Shown: piece by piece, positions 1 to 8,078 of the stretch
Numbering within the stretch: the first letter of the stretch is position 1
Layout: each line of letters begins with the position of its first letter
Source: JAGLSB01 sp023135955
GTDB lineage: Bacteria; Bacteroidota; Bacteroidia; Bacteroidales; GCA-2748055
Assembly: GCA_030673645.1 (NCBI GenBank)
Contig: DAOVIO010000069.1
Span: forward strand, 1 to 18,937
DNA length: 18,937 nucleotides
Direction of reading: 5' to 3'
Position numbers and translations under genes: made by a program
The notes under the pieces: model-generated
Seen by the model: the letters and a program-made list of their open reading frames with translations, nothing else
Databases searched by the model: none
Told to the model about the DNA's origin: nothing

Positions 1-3000
1 ATCAAATATCGCCGGATTATACTCAATTTTTCCTCTTTGTGTTCTTGACCAGGTTAAAAGATTTTCGAGCAGCTCATAAATAAAAGCAGATGACTTATGC
101 ATTTTTTTCAAACCTTCAATTTTATCTTCTTCCTCCAGAACATCATAATTCTTAATCAGTAATTCCCCTAAAGAATATAGATTAGTAAATGGGTTTTTTA
201 GATCATGAGCAAGAATAGAAAAGAACTTATCCTTGGTATTGTTAAGTTCATCTAGTTCATACTTTTGTTTTGCAAGTTTCTCTTCAGATTCTTTTCTATC
301 TGTGATTTCTCTTGAAACAATTACAAGACCTGTGAGCTTTCCTTCCAGATTTCTCTTAGGGGATATTTTTGTACTGTACCAGAATACTTTTCCGTTATCT
401 GAAAAATGATGATCAAATTCCATTATTTTGGATTTTTGATGGAAATCTTCAAATGCCTTATCGAATTGTGAAATAACATCATCGGGAAAGTTAATCTCTT
501 TAAAATGTTTACCAATATCCAATTCAGGAAGTAGGAAGTGAGTATTTCTTTGTCTCGGATTATAAAATTCCTGCAAGTGTCCCTTTTCATCCAGAACAAA
601 CAGTAAATCATCAAGGGAATTGACTGTTGATCTTAGCCTTTGTTCATTTTCTTCGGCAAGTTCCTTCTGCCTTGCAATCTCCTCGGTCCTTCTCAATACA
701 TTTACTTCCAGTATTCGTTTTTCCTTTTTAAGGTTTCGTTCACGCATGTTAATAATGAAAATAATAAAAAGAACAAGAAGAATCATGTAAGCAAAATAAG
801 CTAAATTACTCGCCCACCATGGGGGTATAATAGTAATCTCCAGGCTTGTGGGCTCTTCATTCCAGATTCCATCGTTATTCGACCCTTTAAGCATAAGTGT
901 ATATGTACCGGGTGGCAAATTAGTAAAGTGTAAAAATCTGCGTTCTCCAAGGCTAATCCATTTATCTGATAATCCTTTTAATTGATATGCATAATTGTTT
1001 TTCCCCGGGTTAGTAAAATCCAGCACTGAGAACTCAACTGTGAAGGCATAATCTTTATAGGAGAGTAATATCTTGTCCTGATGTGTGTTTATAGATTCCA
1101 GTAACCCATTATTTTCCTTCTCTATATTAGTGATCTTCACAGGTGGCACAAAACGGTTTTTGCTTATGGAATCGGGAAAAAACGAAAACAATCCATCCAT
1201 TCCTCCAAAAAATAACTCCCCCTCTTCAGTTTTATATACGGCTTTGATATTAAATTCCTGGCCCCTCAATTGATCAATTACTGTAAATCTGGAGTCTTCC
1301 GCATAATCAGGATCTATGCTTACGATCCCCCTTCCTGTTGAAAACCATAAATTATTTTTGTTGTCTTCAATAATGTTATATATAATATTACTTGGGAGCC
1401 CGTCTGAATTTGAATAATAAATAAAGCTGGAGTCTTTTTTGGAATATCTGTTCAAACCAGAACCTGTTCCTATCCATATATACCCAAGTTTATCTTCGTA
1501 GAGTGAAATCGTAAAATTATTGCATAAAGTATTGAGAGAGCTGGAGTCAGTGCGAATACTAGTCATACTTTCTTTATGCAAATTATATCTGTTAAGTCCC
1601 TCCGAAGTGGCTATCCATATTTCATTATCACTATCTTCCATAATGGAATAAACCAGGTTAGAGTTAATCCTGAACTCAGATTCGTTCTCTGTTCTTAAAG
1701 ATTGAATTTCATTTTCAGATATATCAAGAATAACAATACCATTACCGGTTCCAATCCATATCTTTCCATTGCTATCTTCCATCATACAATATACCCTGTC
1801 GTTGGTAAAACAATTGTAATCAGGATTATCAAAAAACTCATGCGCAGGGATAAAGCTCTGACTTTCTTCCATAAAAATTGAGACACCATTTCTTGTTCCA
1901 ATAAAGATTTGTCCACGGGAATCTTCAAAAATCATGTGCACATGATTCTCCGGGATATGATTTCTACCTCTAAATTCCGATCTGTAATGAAGAATATTAT
2001 CATGATCTCTGCTTGCATTTATGATGTTGAGTCCCGATCCCCAGTTCCCGATCCATAATCTTCCTTTGCTATCTTCATATACTGAGGCAATAATATTATC
2101 CAGGATATCAAAGGATTCAGGATCCTCTGTGTTAGCAATAATATTTATTCCTGATTTTTTCAAATCAGCCTTATCCAGTCCTGTTATACTACCAACCCAC
2201 AAATTATTAGAACGATCAACATAAAGTGTGTATAGAATATCATGAGCAACAAAAGCTTGCTCGCTGCGATAGTGCTGAATATTTTGCACTTCATATTCTC
2301 TATCAATACTAAGTTTATTTAAGCCACCCCCTTCCGTTGCTATCCATAAATAATTATCCTTATCGCGAGTAATTGCTCTGATAAATGTATGACTCAGCTG
2401 ATTCTGAATGTCTGAAAGTGAGAGTAGTTCCCTGGAATCACTGCTAATCCTATAAATTCCGTTTTCTGTCCCAACAAGAATATTACCGTTCTTCTCTTCA
2501 AAAAGAGCTGTTATATTATTACTCTCACCATTTTCTTCACTTAGCCTGAAGTTTTCAAATTTTTTCTCATTCAGATCAAATGATGAAAGACCATTATGAG
2601 AAGCAATCCACAACTTATTGTCTTTAGCCCTGATGATATCATATCCAAGGTCGTACACACTCCCTTCCTGTGAGAGGTCATTTTGATAGACTTCCTTCTC
2701 ACCGGTAGAGGTATTAATAATAGTAATCCAGGGAGGAGTATTAATGTATAAAATATCCGCTTCTGCATTAATTCCATATATAAAATTACTACTGATAGGA
2801 TTCTCAGGAAGATTATGATCTATTAGAGTGAAATTTCCCGTTTTTTTATCGAATTTATTCAGTCCGCCTTTTGTTGCCAGATATAAATTCCCTTCAACAT
2901 CTTCAGTAATATCATAAATCCATGCATTGGAGATAGAGTTAGGATTTGTAGGATCGGTAAAATAATTTACGAATTCATAACCATTATAGCAGCTTAGTCC

Positions 3001-3204
3001 ACTTTGTGTTCCAAACCAGAGATAACCCTCAGAGTCTTGGTATATAGCTAGTATAGTGGTTTGCGAAAGTCCGTCTTCAACAGCATAATGCTCAAATTTT
3101 ATACCTTGTGCTGAAGCAGGAAAGCATCCAATTAAAAACCAAAGTGAAAATAAGGGATACAAGTAAACAATCTGTCTAAGTATAAGATTTTTAGTATTAT
3201 TCAT
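1..3204 (-). CDS. Reg_prop/Y_Y_Y two-component sensor kinase with PAS and HisKA domains, partial (C-terminus beyond window edge)
   Basis: The frame is open from ATG at 3204 to base 1 (1068 codons); I read it through most of its length without a stop. It begins with a signal-like hydrophobic stretch ending ASAQG near residue 34 (an LIGC lipobox at 24-27 is an alternative). About a dozen two-component propeller repeats of the form 'EDSxGxLWIGTxxGL' follow (residues ~45-700), then a Y_Y_Y domain (LPPGTYTLMLKGSN, ~residues 740-795), one membrane helix (~798-820), a short coiled coil, a PAS-like region (~850-970) and a HisKA dimerisation helix with SILAHDLKNPF, phospho-acceptor His1000. This is a membrane sensor of glycan breakdown products, as in Bacteroidota HTCS regulators. 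Classic HTCS lack a PAS between membrane helix and kinase, so whether a receiver and AraC domain follow is unknown. A GGAGG lies 5 nt before the start, unusual for this phylum. It is divergent from the glycan genes and probably controls them. Confidence 0.92.
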   Translation of the reverse strand, partial: MNNTKNLILRQIVYLYPLFSLWFLIGCFPASAQGIKFEHYAVEDGLSQTTILAIYQDSEGYLWFGTQSGLSCYNGYEFVNYFTDPTNPNSISNAWIYDITEDVEGNLYLATKGGLNKFDKKTGNFTLIDHNLPENPISSNFIYGINAEADILYINTPPWITIINTSTGEKEVYQNDLSQEGSVYDLGYDIIRAKDNKLWIASHNGLSSFDLNEKKFENFRLSEENGESNNITALFEEKNGNILVGTENGIYRISSDSRELLSLSDIQNQLSHTFIRAITRDKDNYLWIATEGGGLNKLSIDREYEVQNIQHYRSEQAFVAHDILYTLYVDRSNNLWVGSITGLDKADLKKSGINIIANTEDPESFDILDNIIASVYEDSKGRLWIGNWGSGLNIINASRDHDNILHYRSEFRGRNHIPENHVHMIFEDSRGQIFIGTRNGVSIFMEESQSFIPAHEFFDNPDYNCFTNDRVYCMMEDSNGKIWIGTGNGIVILDISENEIQSLRTENESEFRINSNLVYSIMEDSDNEIWIATSEGLNRYNLHKESMTSIRTDSSSLNTLCNNFTISLYEDKLGYIWIGTGSGLNRYSKKDSSFIYYSNSDGLPSNIIYNIIEDNKNNLWFSTGRGIVSIDPDYAEDSRFTVIDQLRGQEFNIKAVYKTEEGELFFGGMDGLFSFFPDSISKNRFVPPVKITNIEKENNGLLESINTHQDKILLSYKDYAFTVEFSVLDFTNPGKNNYAYQLKGLSDKWISLGERRFLHFTNLPPGTYTLMLKGSNNDGIWNEEPTSLEITIIPPWWASNLAYFAYMILLVLFIIFIINMRERNLKKEKRILEVNVLRRTEEIARQKELAEENEQRLRSTVNSLDDLLFVLDEKGHLQEFYNPRQRNTHFLLPELDIGKHFKEINFPDDVISQFDKAFEDFHQKSKIMEFDHHFSDNGKVFWYSTKISPKRNLEGKLTGLVIVSREITDRKESEEKLAKQKYELDELNNTKDKFFSILAHDLKNPFTNLYSLGELLIKNYDVLEEEDKIEGLKKMHKSSAFIYELLENLLTWSRTQRGKIEYNPAIFD

Positions 3205-3866
3205 GGCGACCTCCAGCAGTTTATTAGCATTTCTAAATACTTTATGACTTAGATTCGAATGAATAAAATTACTAAAATTTTATGTATGAGAGAATAGGGG
3301 GCTTATTATATGTTGATTGGCTCACTGTGTTCGCGGGGAGATGCTCACTGTGTTCGCTGGGAGGTGCTCGTTACCTCGCTTGGGAGGCGTTCACTTTGTT
3401 CACTTGGGAGGTGCTCGTTACCTCGCTTGGGAGGCGTTCACTTTGTTCACTTGGGAGGTGCTCGTTACTTCGCTTGGGAGGCGTTCACTTTGTTCACTTG
3501 GGAGGTGCTCGTTACCTCGCTTGGGAGGCGTTCACTTTGTTCACTTGGGGGGCGCTTTGCCTGGGAGATGCTCACTGCGTTTGCTTGGGATTGCTTCGAC
3601 TACGCTTATTTTATACCTCTGTAGCTCTGTTGCGAGGATGTTGTATTTATGCAGGATTTTATTACAATTTGAAAAGAAAAACACTATCTTCAACCTCTAT
3701 TATGGTGTGAAAGTGAACATGGCTTCTGATTATTCTGAAAGGTATCAAGGAATGTTATTGTTTTTAAACCTTTGTCAGGGTTTTTGTGAATGTGGGGGCA
3801 ATCAAGCTGTACATCCCTTTTCAATTCCAGAGCATAAACATACTAACCTGAAATAAAAAAAGTATC
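3205..3866. other. Divergent intergenic region between sensor kinase and isomerase-like gene
   Basis: About 660 bp without a convincing gene. It holds an A+T-rich inverted repeat at 3263-3283 (arms ATAAAATT/AATTTTAT, 5-nt spacer), which could be an operator or just low complexity. The tandem repeat array (about 3312-3600) follows, then roughly 260 bp of unique sequence leading to the isomerase start. Several overlapping open frames cross it in all three forward frames, but they are by-products of the repeat. I saw no clear TTTG/TAnnTTTG promoter pair here, although both flanking genes must be transcribed out of this region. Confidence 0.6.
3312..3600. repeat. Tandem minisatellite, 47-bp higher-order period made of two ~23/24-bp half units
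   Basis: The core GAGGTGCTCG starts at 3361, 3408, 3455 and 3502, an exact 47-bp spacing with only one visible substitution (TTACC to TTACT in the third copy). Each 47-mer consists of a 23-nt half containing GGAGGTGCTCGTTACCTCGC and a 24-nt half containing GAGGCGTTCACTTTGTTCAC; both halves start TTGGGAGG, so the array arose from a ~23-bp monomer. Degenerate single monomers flank it (GCTCACTGTGTTCGC at about 3320 and 3343, and GCTCACTGCGTTTGC near 3570). One half contains a small inverted repeat, GAGGT-GCTCGTT-ACCTC. The array is G+C-richer than its surroundings. Its function is unknown. Confidence 0.93.
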
Positions 3867-4760
3867 ATGAGCAAAAATCAAAAACAAACTTCAAGGAGAT
3901 CCTTTATTAAAAGAGTCTCAGCAATAGGTGGGGGAATAGCTCTTTTGCCTACATTATCATTGTCATCTTGTGCAGCTGCAGGTTCAAACATGAAACTTGG
4001 ATTGGTTACTTATAATTGGGCCAAAGATTGGGATATACCAACAATCATTAAAAATTGTACTGAAGCCGGAATTACAGGAGTTGAGTTAAGAGTTGAACAT
4101 GCACACGGTGTAGGACCAGATCTCTCAAAAGCAGAATTGGCTGAAGTAAAGAAAATGTTTGATGACAGTCCAGTGGAAATTGTAGGAATGGGTACGAACG
4201 AACAATATGACAGTCCTGATGCAGCTGAATTAAGTGATAATATTGAAAAATCAAAAGAATTTATTCGAATTAGTCAAGCTATCGGTGGATCTGGCGTAAA
4301 AGTTAAGCCTAACCGATTCCATGAAGGAATTTCAAGAGAAGAAACTATCGGGCAAATAGGTAAGTCATTAAATATTTTAGGTGAATACGCTGCTGATTAT
4401 GATCAGGTTATAAGACTCGAAGTGCATGGTAGCGGAACTGATGAACTTCCTGTTGTTAAGTCTATTATGGAGCATGCTAATAATCCCAATGTAGGTGTTT
4501 GCTGGAATTGTAACGATACAGATCTTGAAGGTGAAGGACTCGAGCATAACTTCAACCTGGTGAAAGATCGTTTTGCAGATATAGTACACATCAGAGAACT
4601 GAATATTGGAGATTATCCTTATCAGGATCTGATGAATCTTTTTGTTGGAATTGATTATAATGGATGGGTTCTATTAGAGTGCAGGCAAAAACCAGAGGAT
4701 ACAGTCAAAGCAATGATTGAGCAGAAGGAGATATTCAATAAGATGATAGGGAATGCCTGA
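3867..4760 (+). CDS. Secreted sugar phosphate isomerase/epimerase-like TIM-barrel protein (Tat lipoprotein)
   Basis: 297 aa. Twin-arginine motif SRRSFIKR at residues 9-16, then a hydrophobic stretch and LSSC with Cys35, so it is probably Tat-exported and lipidated. The mature part starts with MKLGLVTYNW and proceeds as a xylose-isomerase-like (AP_endonuc_2) barrel: GITGVELRVEH, PNVGVCWNCNDTD, ADIVHIRELN and WVLLECR give acidic and His residues at strand ends that would bind a divalent metal. Members of this family in Bacteroidota glycan loci are usually annotated as sugar phosphate isomerases although the periplasmic substrate cannot be phosphorylated sugar inside the cell. The reaction is therefore not known; epimerisation or a keto-sugar conversion is inference. 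It is the first gene of the plus-strand side and is followed by a strong hairpin, so it may be its own transcription unit. Confidence 0.85.
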   Translation: MSKNQKQTSRRSFIKRVSAIGGGIALLPTLSLSSCAAAGSNMKLGLVTYNWAKDWDIPTIIKNCTEAGITGVELRVEHAHGVGPDLSKAELAEVKKMFDDSPVEIVGMGTNEQYDSPDAAELSDNIEKSKEFIRISQAIGGSGVKVKPNRFHEGISREETIGQIGKSLNILGEYAADYDQVIRLEVHGSGTDELPVVKSIMEHANNPNVGVCWNCNDTDLEGEGLEHNFNLVKDRFADIVHIRELNIGDYPYQDLMNLFVGIDYNGWVLLECRQKPEDTVKAMIEQKEIFNKMIGNA

Positions 4761-4851
4761 ATAAATTGGGGATAATTATATTTGAGTTTTTAAGCTTTTG
4801 GGTTGTTGTAAATTCAAAAGATATTAAACCTCATAAATTTATTTATATAAG

Positions 4852-4885
4852 AAACATCCATCTCTAATTTTAGGGATGGATGTTT
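4852..4885 (+). terminator. Strong hairpin, probable Rho-independent (possibly bidirectional) terminator
   Basis: AAACATCCATC (4852-4862) pairs perfectly with GATGGATGTTT (4875-4885). The stem extends inward through one G-T pair to 15 bp with an ATTT loop. The outer ends form an A-tract on the left and a T-tract on the right, as in a bidirectional terminator. It sits 92 nt after the isomerase stop and 51 nt before the next gene, separating the two transcription units. Confidence 0.75.
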
Positions 4886-4914
4886 AATATTGATGCGTTT
4901 GTGACCATTGAAAC

Positions 4915-4932
4915 TGAATAAATAAACTATAA
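4915..4932 (+). promoter_or_regulatory. 18-nt leader motif TGAATAAATAAACTATAA, copy 1
   Basis: This sequence ends exactly 3 nt before the ATG of the sulfatase at 4936. An identical 18-mer occurs at the same 3-nt distance before the sulfatase at 8100. Bacteroidota commonly use A-rich, structure-poor leaders for ribosome recruitment instead of a Shine-Dalgarno site, so a translational leader is the likely role. Shared descent of the two leaders is the alternative. Confidence 0.6.
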
Positions 4933-4935
4933 CAG

Positions 4936-6378
4936 ATGAAATCCACAACAATTATTTTTCCGTTTTCGTATATGTTGCTTTTATCAGCGTGTGATAGCAA
5001 AACCAATTCTGATCAAGAAAAACTGCCAAATATTTTATTGATTATGGCAGACGATATGGGATATGGAGATGCAAAATGCTATAATCCTGAATCGAAGATC
5101 AGCACACCAAATATCGATAAACTTGCTACCGATGGAATGCTTTTTACAGATGCTCATGCTCCGGGAACTACAAGTCAACCATCAAGATATGGATTGCTAA
5201 CCGGAAGGTATCCTTTTAGAAATACGCGTAATTACAAAGAAGGATTAATTGAGCCGGGCAGGTTAACCATTGCCGAATTACTGAGAAATAGTGGTTACAA
5301 TACAGCTTGTATTGGTAAATGGCATCAGGGTATGGTTGGTGAAAAGAATCCTCAGCCAGGTATAGATTTAATTGGTAATCCAACTCAGCACGGATTTGAT
5401 TATTTTTTCGGATTGCCGGCATCACTTGATATCCCACCATATTATTATGTGGAAAACGGACAATGTGTATTGCCCCCTACCGACACAATTGGAGCATGTA
5501 ATACACCTGGGATATCGCCCATACAAGGAGCATTTTGGAGGGCTGGCGGAATTGCACCGGCTTATAAACACGAAAATGTAGTAGATGAGCTTACCGAAAA
5601 GGTAGTGGAATACCTGGGAAATCATTTCGAATCTAACAGTCAACCTCTCTTCCTTTATTTTCCATTGCCTTCGCCGCATACTCCGTGGTTACCAAACGAT
5701 GAATATAAAGGTAGTACAACGGTTGGCGATTATGGAGATTATACTGCACAGGTTGATGGTGTAGTTGGAAATGTTTTGAGCAAATTAAAGGAGATAGGAC
5801 AAGAGGAAAATACAATAGTTATTTTCACTAGTGATAATGGACCGGTTTGGTATCATGAGGATGTTGAGAAGTATAAGCATAGCTCAACAGGACTCTTACG
5901 TGGAATGAAAGGTGATTTGTGGGAGGGTGGACATAGGATGCCATTCATTGTTAAATGGCCCGGGAAGGTGAAACCAAATTCAATTAACGATCACCTTACT
6001 TGTTTTACAGACTTGATGGCCACCTTTGCTGAGATTACCGGACAGGAGTTAGCTGAAAATGCCGGAGAAGATAGCTACTCCATACTACAACAATTGACAG
6101 GAGAAGAAAGTAATCTTCTCCAAAGGGAGAACTTTGTAATAAAGGTTGGCAGAAATAATAGTTTTGCAATAACCAATGGAGACTGGAAGTATATCAATAT
6201 TCCAGGTCCTGGAGGATTTTCAGAGCGATATTTAAAATCAAAAGGAATTGACTTTGAGATTCCAAAGCAACTTTATCACCTCAAAACTGATATTGGAGAA
6301 ACAGAAAATCTTTATCTTAAAAATGTAGCAATAGTTGATGAGCTATCGATATTGCTTGAGGATATTATTGTAGAGTAA
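4936..6378 (+). CDS. S1-type sulfatase, serine-type active site, lipoprotein
   Basis: 480 aa, a full-length formylglycine-dependent sulfatase that hydrolyses a sulfate ester from a glycan. Lipobox LLSAC puts the lipidated Cys at residue 19, so it is membrane-anchored, periplasmic or surface-exposed. Visible active-site parts: D39-D40 (calcium) in MADDMGYGD; the maturation motif S80-Q-P-S-R84 followed by YGLLTGRYP; GKWHQG; SPHTPW; and D300-N301 in TSDNGP. The residue to be converted to formylglycine is Ser, not Cys, so it needs an anaerobic radical-SAM sulfatase-maturing enzyme, which is not in this window. The S1 subfamily and the sugar position attacked cannot be assigned by eye. Start chosen for the ATG giving the lipoprotein signal. 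Its stop is only 10 nt from the stop of the convergent ATPase gene, with no terminator between. Confidence 0.93.
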   Translation: MKSTTIIFPFSYMLLLSACDSKTNSDQEKLPNILLIMADDMGYGDAKCYNPESKISTPNIDKLATDGMLFTDAHAPGTTSQPSRYGLLTGRYPFRNTRNYKEGLIEPGRLTIAELLRNSGYNTACIGKWHQGMVGEKNPQPGIDLIGNPTQHGFDYFFGLPASLDIPPYYYVENGQCVLPPTDTIGACNTPGISPIQGAFWRAGGIAPAYKHENVVDELTEKVVEYLGNHFESNSQPLFLYFPLPSPHTPWLPNDEYKGSTTVGDYGDYTAQVDGVVGNVLSKLKEIGQEENTIVIFTSDNGPVWYHEDVEKYKHSSTGLLRGMKGDLWEGGHRMPFIVKWPGKVKPNSINDHLTCFTDLMATFAEITGQELAENAGEDSYSILQQLTGEESNLLQRENFVIKVGRNNSFAITNGDWKYINIPGPGGFSERYLKSKGIDFEIPKQLYHLKTDIGETENLYLKNVAIVDELSILLEDIIVE

Positions 6379-6388
6379 GAAATGATAA

Positions 6389-7684
6389 TTAAATTGAACA
6401 AGCTCGAAACAGTGGAAAGAATTTTATTTTTTTCTCTTTGAGTTCGCCATATTTATCTTCTGTAAGAACGTAAGATGTATTTATATTGGGAAATGTATCC
6501 AATAATAGATGCAAGCTTTTTAAACTTCCCGATTTACCGCTTTTTACCTCAATGGGTATTACTTCCCCTTCTTTTTCAATCAAATAATCGGCTTCTGCAC
6601 TGCTCCCACGGGCATCCCTGCTCCAATAATATAAATTTCCTGAGCTCTTCGTTCGAATTTCTTGTCCTACAAATTGTTCCGCCATTTTTCCATTAAATGC
6701 TGATGTGAGTTTTTGTTTTGTAATATTTTTGGATGGGTAAAATCCGCATAAGTTTGAAAGTAAGCCAATGTCCAGAAAAACTATCTTAAATTTTTTCTCC
6801 GATGCACTTGCACCAAGAGGAACACCTGAAGGCGAAGCTGCTTTTACTTTTGTAAATAACCGTGCTGTTTCCAATAAGTTGAAAGCCTTTTTAATAGTTG
6901 GATTTGTATAATTTTCATCCAATTTTGAGTATTTAATTTGCTCACCTGTTTTTCTCGCCGCTGAAGTTAGTACTGAATTTAAGCACCGTTTATCCGAATG
7001 CCCTGAATATTTCGAAAAATCCTGTCTGTAAGTAGCAATTAAATCAGCTTGAATATTTATTGTTTCTACAAAACTACCTGTATTTACAAATGTAAGAACA
7101 CACTCAGGCATTCCACCAACTACGAAATAATTGTACATTTCATTATTAACCATTTTTATGACAGCATTAGAAAGTTGGATATTTGGTTGCTTTATTTTCT
7201 CAGACAATAACTCTTTCCCTGTGGCATTTAAATATTCTTCAAAAGTCATAGGGTACATAAACATGATTTGCAATCTTCCAACAGGGAATGAGATATCCTG
7301 GAGTGCAAATTCCAATAATGAACCTGCCGCAATTACATGCAATTCCGGTTTTTCTTCATACAAATATCTTAATGACATAATAGCCTTCGGGCATTCCTGG
7401 ATTTCATCAAAAAAAAGAAGATCGTTTCCGGGAATAATTCTTTTATTCAGTATAAGTTCAAGTTCGGCTATGATTCGAGTGCTATCTAAATTTTGCTCAA
7501 AAATAGAATGGTACTCTGGATTTTTCTCAAAATTGATAGAATGCACATTCCCGTTAAAATGGGTCTTGGCAAATTCCATAATTGAATATGTTTTCCCAAC
7601 TTGTCGTGCACCTCTAATAAGCAGTGGTTTACGTGTTTTGCTTGTTTTCCAACGGACGAGCTTATCCGTAATTATTCTCTTCAT
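6389..7684 (-). CDS. AAA-type ATPase with C-terminal DUF4143 domain
   Basis: 431 aa. The N-terminal P-loop ATPase shows Walker A GARQVGKT (residues 25-32), Walker B LLFFDEIQE (D93, E94) and the sensor-like HVIAAGSLLEFAL. The C-terminal DUF4143 part carries a nuclease-fold-like core EADYLIEKEGEVIPIEVKSG with the E...D...ExK spacing of restriction-endonuclease-like folds. These proteins are frequent, often multicopy orphan genes in Bacteroidota and some archaea; their function is not established (proposed roles include defence or toxin-like functions). It lies convergent to the sulfatase and inside the glycan locus with no functional link to it, so it looks like an inserted accessory gene. Three spaced repeats precede its start. 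No transposase or flanking target duplication was seen. Confidence 0.92.
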   Translation of the reverse strand: MKRIITDKLVRWKTSKTRKPLLIRGARQVGKTYSIMEFAKTHFNGNVHSINFEKNPEYHSIFEQNLDSTRIIAELELILNKRIIPGNDLLFFDEIQECPKAIMSLRYLYEEKPELHVIAAGSLLEFALQDISFPVGRLQIMFMYPMTFEEYLNATGKELLSEKIKQPNIQLSNAVIKMVNNEMYNYFVVGGMPECVLTFVNTGSFVETINIQADLIATYRQDFSKYSGHSDKRCLNSVLTSAARKTGEQIKYSKLDENYTNPTIKKAFNLLETARLFTKVKAASPSGVPLGASASEKKFKIVFLDIGLLSNLCGFYPSKNITKQKLTSAFNGKMAEQFVGQEIRTKSSGNLYYWSRDARGSSAEADYLIEKEGEVIPIEVKSGKSGSLKSLHLLLDTFPNINTSYVLTEDKYGELKEKKIKFFPLFRACSI

Positions 7685-7710
7685 TTTCTTTAGGATTAAT
7701 TATTTCTTTT

Positions 7711-7779
7711 GTAAAAATAAGGTATTGCATTTAAAAAAACAAGGTATATAATGAATAACGCCTTTAAAAAGACAAGGTA
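7711..7779. repeat. Three A-tract plus AAGGTA direct repeats, 22 and 33 bp apart, upstream of the DUF4143 gene
   Basis: Plus-strand copies are TAAAAATAAGGTA (7712-7724), TTTAAAAAAACAAGGTA (7730-7746) and TTTAAAAAGACAAGGTA (7763-7779). The latter two 17-mers differ at a single base. The AAGGTA ends are spaced 22 and 33 bp, multiples of about two and three helical turns, so they would lie on one face of the DNA. They are 28-95 nt upstream of the minus-strand start at 7684, where an operator or promoter would be. An autoregulatory or partner-protein binding site is inference. Confidence 0.65.
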
Positions 7780-8026
7780 AAAATATAATCGAGTATTTAA
7801 TAGATTAAGGAATATTTAATTATCATCTCTAATATTAATGAAAAAGTAATTCTGAAATGTCCAATAAATTCTGGAGCCACATTAATGTTAATTATCTAAT
7901 TTCAATGAAGCAAATAATACAAGCACATCATATTGCACCAATAAATAATATTTCCTAAAGGATTGAGAAGTAGTATATGTATTCTGGGACGATAGTTTAT
8001 CCGTAAATTAGAGCTAATTGTTTATT

Positions 8027-8056
8027 TTTGGATTGACAGTAATTAGCTTATATTTA
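8027..8056 (+). promoter_or_regulatory. Candidate Bacteroidota promoter for sulfatase/PhoD-like pair
   Basis: TTTG at 8027-8030 and TATATTTA at 8049-8056 (consensus TAnnTTTG, last base differs) are separated by 18 nt; the usual spacing is about 19-21. It lies 44 nt before the start at 8100, and an inverted repeat (8006-8019) sits just upstream. The match is imperfect in one base and in spacing. Confidence 0.35.
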
Positions 8057-8078
8057 AAACTGATATAATATCAGGAAG

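Noticed and set aside
3312..3600. Could the repeat array be a CRISPR?
   Set aside because: The 47-bp units are contiguous, with no unique spacers between repeats, and no cas gene is near.
3282..3856. Three overlapping forward open frames (142, 104 and 179 codons) across the repeat array
   Set aside because: They translate the same rotating 47-bp repeat in three frames; no signal, domain or leader supports any of them as a gene.
4777..4784. TATATTTG, a perfect -7 box of the Bacteroidota promoter
   Set aside because: No TTTG at the proper distance upstream, and the strong hairpin at 4852-4885 lies between it and the next gene, so it is unlikely to drive the sulfatase.
6389..7684. DUF4143 gene as part of a mobile element
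   Set aside because: I saw no transposase, integrase, terminal inverted repeats or target duplication around 6380-7800; it is only an odd neighbour.
7131..7751. 206-codon forward open frame opposite the DUF4143 gene
   Set aside because: It is the antisense shadow of the ATPase gene, which has Walker and DUF4143 motifs in its own frame.
8006..8019. Inverted repeat AATTAG-AG-CTAATT as operator for the second sulfatase
   Set aside because: Short arms in A+T-rich DNA occur often by chance; it is mentioned in the intergenic entry but not called as a site.
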